From Zygosaccharomyces rouxii (taxonomy: Eukaryota > Ascomycota > Saccharomycetes > Saccharomycetales > Saccharomycetaceae), in assembly GCF_000026365.1 (NCBI RefSeq), contig NC_012996.1, forward strand, positions 186,001-250,000: a DNA stretch of 64,000 nucleotides, given 5' to 3'. Numbering within the stretch: the first letter of the stretch is position 1; the number at the start of each line of letters is the position of its first letter. The position numbers were made by a program, and so were the translations under genes. This document shows positions 59,037 to 64,000 of the stretch, piece after piece. The notes under the pieces are model-generated. The model saw only the letters and a program-made list of their open reading frames with translations, did not search any database and was not told where the DNA came from.

Positions 59037-61529
59037 ATGCTTGCAATTTCGAGGCCTTGCCTTAAGCTGCTGACGAGATCTCATGCAAGGCCAGTAATAT
59101 CACGTACGCTGGCGGTACGTCCATTACTAGTAAGAAACTTTCATCCCGCTAGTACTTTACTATTGAGGAAGAATAGTCCCAGAAATAATAAGAATAACTC
59201 CGGTGATAAGGACCAGGATAATAATAGACATGAAGATGCCACAGATGAAGACCTAGAGAGAGTAAGGCAAGAAGTGGAAAAATACATTAACAGTGTCAAA
59301 GATAACAAGAACGTTTCTTTGGAAGAACGCAGGAAAAGGATAGATGAAGGTGTAAGACGATTAGAAGAGACTATCACTAGGCAGGAAGCAAGAGATCAAG
59401 CTTCTCAAACTTACGAAACAGAGGGAGAAGAGGACAGAAAGGTCAAAAATGGAAATCCATTTACTTTTGAATCAAAAAAGACTGACGAAGCTCACGAGAA
59501 GACGAACAAGAAGAAAGATAACGAGGAACGTAAAAATGAAGAAATGAATGCATTTAATGATCCTAATGGTTCTATGTCCAATAACATTGGTCTTTTCCAA
59601 TTGGGGTTGGTGTTTTTGATATTATCCTTCGTTTTGAGTTTCTTTAATGATGTAGAGGAGAATAGAGAAATAACGTGGCAAGACTTCCATTCCAAACTTC
59701 TATCTAAAGGTTTTGTATCCAAACTGATAGTGATTAACAAATCATACGTTAAAGTGTTACTGAATGATGCGGGGAAGAATCAAGCAGAGCACAATGGGCA
59801 TGATTACTATCACTTTACTTTGGGATCTGTCGATAGTTTTGAGCACAAGTTGCAAAAAGCTCAGGATGATTTAAAAATTGAGCAAGATTTCCGCGTGCCT
59901 GTCGTCTACGTACAAGAAGGAAACTGGTCCCGTGCCATGATGCAACTCCTGCCGACCGCTCTGATGATTGCCGGTATCATATGGTTAACCCGTAAATCTG
60001 CATCTGCCGCTGGTGGAGGTCGTGGTGGTATCTTTGGTATGGGTCGTTCCAAAGCCAAACAATTCAACACTGAAACTGATGTCAAAGTCAAATTTAAGGA
60101 CGTAGCAGGTTGTGATGAAGCCAAAGAAGAAATTGAGGAGTTTGTGAGCTTTTTGAAAGAACCTTCTAGGTATGAGAAGATGGGGGCTAAAATCCCAAGG
60201 GGTGCTATTCTATCAGGTGCACCAGGTACTGGTAAGACATTATTGGCTAAGGCAACTGCTGGTGAAGCTGGTGTTCCCTTCTATTTCGTTTCTGGTTCTG
60301 AATTTGTGGAAATGTTTGTTGGTGTTGGTGCCTCAAGAGTTAGGGACCTTTTCAAGACTGCTAGGGAGAATGCGCCATCCATGATCTTCGTTGATGAAAT
60401 TGATGCCATCGGTAAAGCTAGACAGAAGGGTAATTTTTCAGGTGCTAATGACGAAAGAGAAAACACTTTAAACCAATTGCTTGTGGAGATGGATGGTTTC
60501 ACACCAGCAGATCATGTAGTTGTTCTTGCTGGTACTAACAGACCTGATATACTGGACAGAGCTTTGCTAAGACCTGGAAGATTTGACAGACATGTTAACA
60601 TTGACAAGCCTGAATTATCTGGTCGTCAAGCCATTTTTGAAGTTCATCTCAAGAAAATCAAACTGGCTGGTGATATCTTTGATTTGAAGAACAGACTTGC
60701 CGCATTAACCCCAGGGTTTTCCGGTGCTGATATCGCCAATGCATGTAACGAAGCAGCCTTGATTGCCGCTAGAAACGAATCCGATTCCGTGAAACTGGTA
60801 CATTTTGAACAAGCTATTGAAAGGGTCATTGGTGGTGTGGAAAGAAACACTAAGCTTTTATCCCCTGAAGAAAAAAAGATAGTTGCATACCACGAAGCTG
60901 GTCATGCTGTTTGTGGTTGGTTTTTGAAATTTGCTGATCCTCTTTTGAAGGTGAGTATCATTCCTCGTGGTCAAGGTGCCCTAGGTTATGCTCAATATTT
61001 GCCCGGTGATATCTACTTGCTTTCCGAACAACAACTAAAGGATAGAATGACAATGGCACTTGGTGGTAGGGTTTCTGAAGAATTACACTTTAGCAGTGTG
61101 ACCAGTGGTGCATCTGACGATCTGAAGAAAGTGACACGTATGGCAACGGCCATGGTTACACAATTAGGTATGAGTCCCAAGATTGGCTGGATAAATTACC
61201 AGAGAAAAGATGAAAGTGATTTGACCAAACCATTTTCCTCGGAAACGGGAGACGTGATTGATTCTGAAGTGTTTAGAATAGTACAAGAGTGTCATGACAG
61301 GTGTACGCAACTTTTGAAAGAGCAGGCTAGTTCGGTTGAGAAGGTGGCTCAACTGCTTCTCGAGAAGGAAGTATTGACTAGAGAAGATATGATTAGCATG
61401 CTGGGTAAAAGACCTTTCCCAGAGAGAAGCGATGCCTTTGACAAGTACTTAAACGAAAATGAGACTAGAAAGATAGAAGAAAAAGAACAAGAAAATACTG
61501 ACGGCGAGAAACCAAATTCACCAGCTTAA
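59037..61529 (+). CDS. YTA12: YTA12, mitochondrial m-AAA protease subunit
   Basis: 830 residues from the ATG at 59037 (825 in S. cerevisiae); the frame runs further upstream only through TTG and through the intron. An Arg-rich presequence (about 1-45, [20 protein letters not shown]) is followed by a charged region, two membrane helices (near 182-200 and 300-320), then the AAA+ module with Walker A GAPGTGKT, Walker [11 protein letters not shown] and second region of homology [18 protein letters not shown]. The M41 peptidase has the zinc motif HEAGH. With Afg3 it degrades inner-membrane proteins and matures Mrpl32. Confidence 0.97.
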   Translation: MLAISRPCLKLLTRSHARPVISRTLAVRPLLVRNFHPASTLLLRKNSPRNNKNNSGDKDQDNNRHEDATDEDLERVRQEVEKYINSVKDNKNVSLEERRKRIDEGVRRLEETITRQEARDQASQTYETEGEEDRKVKNGNPFTFESKKTDEAHEKTNKKKDNEERKNEEMNAFNDPNGSMSNNIGLFQLGLVFLILSFVLSFFNDVEENREITWQDFHSKLLSKGFVSKLIVINKSYVKVLLNDAGKNQAEHNGHDYYHFTLGSVDSFEHKLQKAQDDLKIEQDFRVPVVYVQEGNWSRAMMQLLPTALMIAGIIWLTRKSASAAGGGRGGIFGMGRSKAKQFNTETDVKVKFKDVAGCDEAKEEIEEFVSFLKEPSRYEKMGAKIPRGAILSGAPGTGKTLLAKATAGEAGVPFYFVSGSEFVEMFVGVGASRVRDLFKTARENAPSMIFVDEIDAIGKARQKGNFSGANDERENTLNQLLVEMDGFTPADHVVVLAGTNRPDILDRALLRPGRFDRHVNIDKPELSGRQAIFEVHLKKIKLAGDIFDLKNRLAALTPGFSGADIANACNEAALIAARNESDSVKLVHFEQAIERVIGGVERNTKLLSPEEKKIVAYHEAGHAVCGWFLKFADPLLKVSIIPRGQGALGYAQYLPGDIYLLSEQQLKDRMTMALGGRVSEELHFSSVTSGASDDLKKVTRMATAMVTQLGMSPKIGWINYQRKDESDLTKPFSSETGDVIDSEVFRIVQECHDRCTQLLKEQASSVEKVAQLLLEKEVLTREDMISMLGKRPFPERSDAFDKYLNENETRKIEEKEQENTDGEKPNSPA

Positions 61530-61797
61530 TCCACTGAATTATTTCCCATTAAATACGTGTACATATAAAATTTTCAATTACATTCTCTGTGTAAATAGCG
61601 AGCACTACTACTACCATTACTACATTTAATCGCTTTGACATAAAATGGTTTTCGGGATTTTGAAGAACTAGAAACCCGACGAATGGTTGTAAAGCTAAAA
61701 GAATCGTTGGTATAAAGAGCAATGTCCATTGTTTAGGTATTCTCGTACGTTGTAAGACTACAGCTAAGGCTGAAATATACTTTAATTTCTTTTGACG

Positions 61798-63486
61798 ATG
61801 GATGACGATACTGCACCGCTGATTCCTCCAGAATCTAGAGATGAAGAAAGCCTAGAAGCTGAATATCATCGCTACAATCTATCTCTTCCGAAACTACCGA
61901 TATTGACTTCACTATGGCTGGGAAGCTTTATTGGTTCCCTTGATGGTACTATTGTTGCCAATATTATGAACAGAGTAGCTGAAGAATTTGAAGAATCAGA
62001 CAAAAAACAATGGATTGCCACGAGTTTCCTTTTAACGAATACCGCTTTCCAGCCACTTTATGGTAAACTATCAGATATTACAGGCAGAAGATTTGCCCTT
62101 TTAACAGCCCATTTCTTCTTTGGATTAGGTTGTCTGCTGACATGTTTTGCACAAAGTGTGGAACAATTTGCATTGGCAAGAGCTATTTGTGGTATTGGAG
62201 GTGGCGGTATCAATGCCTGTAGCAGTATCGCTGTAAGTGACATATGTACTGCCAAGGAACGCGGATCTTATCAAGGTTATGCTAATATTGTCTTTGGCAC
62301 AGGACAGATGTTAGGTGGACCCATCGGTGGACTTTTGATAGACACGATTGGTTGGAGAGCTATCTTTGCAGTACAAGTACCTATTATAATGTTTTGCTCA
62401 TTTTTGACATACAAGAATATTACTATTAAGCTGAGCCATATACCTCCAGTATCTGAGAGGTTTACTTGGATGAATCTGTCACGGATCGACATCATGGGCT
62501 CTTCTTCGTTGGTAGTGGTTATATGTGGTATTCTATTCATTTGCTCTACTAATTGGAACAAGGTCATACTTTCCACCTTTACCATTGTTGGGTTTTTATT
62601 CTTCATCGTAACAGAAACATATTTTGCCAAAGAATGTATTTTACCGCTCAAACTATTGAAGGGAGCTTCCGGACTCTGTTCATTGGTCACTGTTCTCTCA
62701 TCATTTATAACTTTTGGTGAAATATTCAGGGCTCCTATTTACTACCAGGTCGTTCAGGATATGAGCGTTACCAAGACTGGTCTCTTTGTCCTCTTCCCGG
62801 CTGTTTCGGTGGCCGTTGGATCCGTTGTTACAGGCACTGCTTTGAGACATACTAAGCTAGATTTGGGACACTACTGCTATTTGATTATACTCAGAAGTAT
62901 TTTCACTCAACTAATAGGGCTGCTTCTCGCTTATGTAGTCATCAATGGTACGGAACCTACAATTGGCGCAAGTTCTAGCACTTTTGCTGTCCACTGGTTC
63001 CAATTCAGTAGTGACTCAATCTGGTGGAAAATCTTACTGGTATCTGCAGGCTGTATGGTCAGTTATGGATATTCAGGACTCTTAGTTGCCACACTTGTGA
63101 GTATTGTGTGTTCTGTTGAAAAATCTGAACAAGCTACCCTGACGGGAATTTTCTACCTCTGGAGATCAATTGGTAGCGTTCTAGGCACTTCGTTGACGTT
63201 AGTGATCTATGAAAACAGTCTAACCAAATCATTATGGGGAGCCATGTTCGGTTCGAGAAATGATGATTCATATCACTACACAAAGAAGGAATATTATAAT
63301 CTGATTGGCGATTCAAGTTATTTGAGATCACACTTCCCTGTTCAATCCATTGAATATTTGCTCAAAGCGTACAGGGGTTCGTTTCTCATCTCATATCTAC
63401 CCAGTATCGGACTAGCCATCCTCGGTATTGTTACTTCGTGGGTGCTCATTACAGTGAATAGGTTTTCACGACAGAAGACATTCTAG
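61798..63486 (+). CDS. VBA1: VBA1, vacuolar basic amino acid transporter (MFS)
   Basis: 562 residues from the ATG at 61798 (MDDDTAPLIPPES), equal to S. cerevisiae Vba1; an upstream TTG is the only extension. It is a DHA2-type major facilitator with about 14 membrane helices; motifs include WLGSFIGSLDGTIVANIM, the loop GKLSDITGRRFALL (MFS motif A) and GGPIGGLLIDTIGWRAIF (motif C). It moves histidine and lysine into the vacuole. The dileucine-like N-terminal ESLEAEYHRYNLSLPKL may aid vacuolar sorting. Next to YTA12, as YMR089C-YMR088C. Confidence 0.95.
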   Translation: MDDDTAPLIPPESRDEESLEAEYHRYNLSLPKLPILTSLWLGSFIGSLDGTIVANIMNRVAEEFEESDKKQWIATSFLLTNTAFQPLYGKLSDITGRRFALLTAHFFFGLGCLLTCFAQSVEQFALARAICGIGGGGINACSSIAVSDICTAKERGSYQGYANIVFGTGQMLGGPIGGLLIDTIGWRAIFAVQVPIIMFCSFLTYKNITIKLSHIPPVSERFTWMNLSRIDIMGSSSLVVVICGILFICSTNWNKVILSTFTIVGFLFFIVTETYFAKECILPLKLLKGASGLCSLVTVLSSFITFGEIFRAPIYYQVVQDMSVTKTGLFVLFPAVSVAVGSVVTGTALRHTKLDLGHYCYLIILRSIFTQLIGLLLAYVVINGTEPTIGASSSTFAVHWFQFSSDSIWWKILLVSAGCMVSYGYSGLLVATLVSIVCSVEKSEQATLTGIFYLWRSIGSVLGTSLTLVIYENSLTKSLWGAMFGSRNDDSYHYTKKEYYNLIGDSSYLRSHFPVQSIEYLLKAYRGSFLISYLPSIGLAILGIVTSWVLITVNRFSRQKTF

Positions 63487-63501
63487 CTAATTAAATCTCA
63501 A

Positions 63502-64000
63502 CTACATACCAGGCATTATAGACTCAATTGAATCTCTCTCAGCGTCAAAATTCTTCAATTGATTCACATTGATATTCAGTTCGCGACATTCTTCCTTAAA
63601 GCTTGACCTCATAAATGGTTTAAAGGGATATTTTAAGAAATACATGATCAAGGCATTTTGTAAATCAACAGACATCTGATTCCTCATGGCATACAGTCTA
63701 AGGGCAAAGCACATGCTTTTGCAAGTTACTTCCACCGGCACGCCGACCCAACCGCTACATAATCCTGGTATAATCAACGTATCCACATTTAAGGATATAC
63801 TACTGGCCAAAGAATTCCAAGTTGCATTGAAAACAGGTTCATAACCAGTTCTCATAGGGAAATTGGGGTCGTATAAGGGTTTGGAAGGTGCCACCATTGT
63901 GGGAACGTGGATGATGTACCTTATACCTCTGTTACCCCAGATCTGCGAGCCGCTACCACTTCCGACCCCTAGATCTACAACTGTAGAAGAACCAACATGA
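63502..64000 (-). CDS. YMR087W: YMR087W-type macro-domain ADP-ribose-phosphatase-like protein, 5' end outside window
   Basis: The minus-strand frame is open to the window's right edge; about 165 residues are visible, so the start is missing (whole protein about 284 aa in S. cerevisiae). Sequence VGSSTVVDLG, GIRYIIHVPTMVAPSKPLYDPNFPMRTGYEPVFNATWNSL and LIIPGLCSGWVGVPVEV matches YMR087W, a macro-domain protein reported to act on ADP-ribose 1''-phosphate or its cyclic form from tRNA splicing. The internal ATG at 63897 should not be taken as the start. Convergent with VBA1, separated by 15 bp. Confidence 0.93.
   Translation of the reverse strand, partial: HVGSSTVVDLGVGSGSGSQIWGNRGIRYIIHVPTMVAPSKPLYDPNFPMRTGYEPVFNATWNSLASSISLNVDTLIIPGLCSGWVGVPVEVTCKSMCFALRLYAMRNQMSVDLQNALIMYFLKYPFKPFMRSSFKEECRELNINVNQLKNFDAERDSIESIMPGM

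Overview
The window is nuclear DNA from a budding yeast of the family Saccharomycetaceae. Protein sequences, TACTAAC branch-point introns, tRNA genes and promoter motifs (PAC, RRPE, MCB, HSE, Abf1, Gcn4) are all of that type. From recalled Saccharomyces cerevisiae order, the genes interleave two blocks that are separate there, one on chromosome XI (YKL127W to YKL108W) and one on chromosome XIII (YMR107W to YMR087W), with one copy of each. That is the pattern expected of a lineage that split before the whole-genome duplication (Zygosaccharomyces, Torulaspora or Lachancea-like). I cannot name the species.

Layout. 1-1553: end of DOA1 and a doubly interrupted YRA2; these belong elsewhere in S. 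cerevisiae, so a synteny break lies at about 1.6-3.4 kb, where a small unknown gene with PY motifs sits. 3.4-24.2 kb: SPG4, YKU80, PGM2, YPK1, RRN3 (with intron), SSH4, SRP21, DGR2, OAC1, SRT1, VPH2, MUB1. 24.5-32.1 kb: tRNA-Ala, a highly expressed-looking ABM-domain gene without an S. cerevisiae counterpart that I know, SBA1, glucose-6-phosphate epimerase, PRR1, APN1, RAD27, tRNA-Asp. 32.1-36 kb: a 2-kb gene-free stretch and a yapsin-type protease inserted before ABF1. 36.2-41.5 kb: ABF1, ATP25, KTI12, MTG1. 41.5-45.7 kb: an accessory gap holding a 56-residue metallothionein, a three-way-junction inverted repeat and a C-rich, repeat-derived region ahead of HAP4. 45.7-64 kb: HAP4, SNZ1/SNO1, CTF13, SLD2, UTP15, a tRNA-Asp relic, AIP1, NPL6, YTA12 (with a 5' leader intron), VBA1 and a partial macro-domain gene.

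Most genes are housekeeping: rRNA synthesis and ribosome assembly (RRN3, UTP15, MTG1), DNA replication and repair (RAD27, APN1, YKU80, SLD2), mitochondria (OAC1, ATP25, YTA12, HAP4), protein sorting and ubiquitin (DOA1, SSH4, MUB1, VBA1), and vitamin B6 synthesis (SNZ1/SNO1 from one divergent promoter with Gcn4 sites). The unusual content is in the lineage-specific insertions, in four predicted introns (two of whose 5' splice sites contain an ATG), and in structured intergenic repeats.
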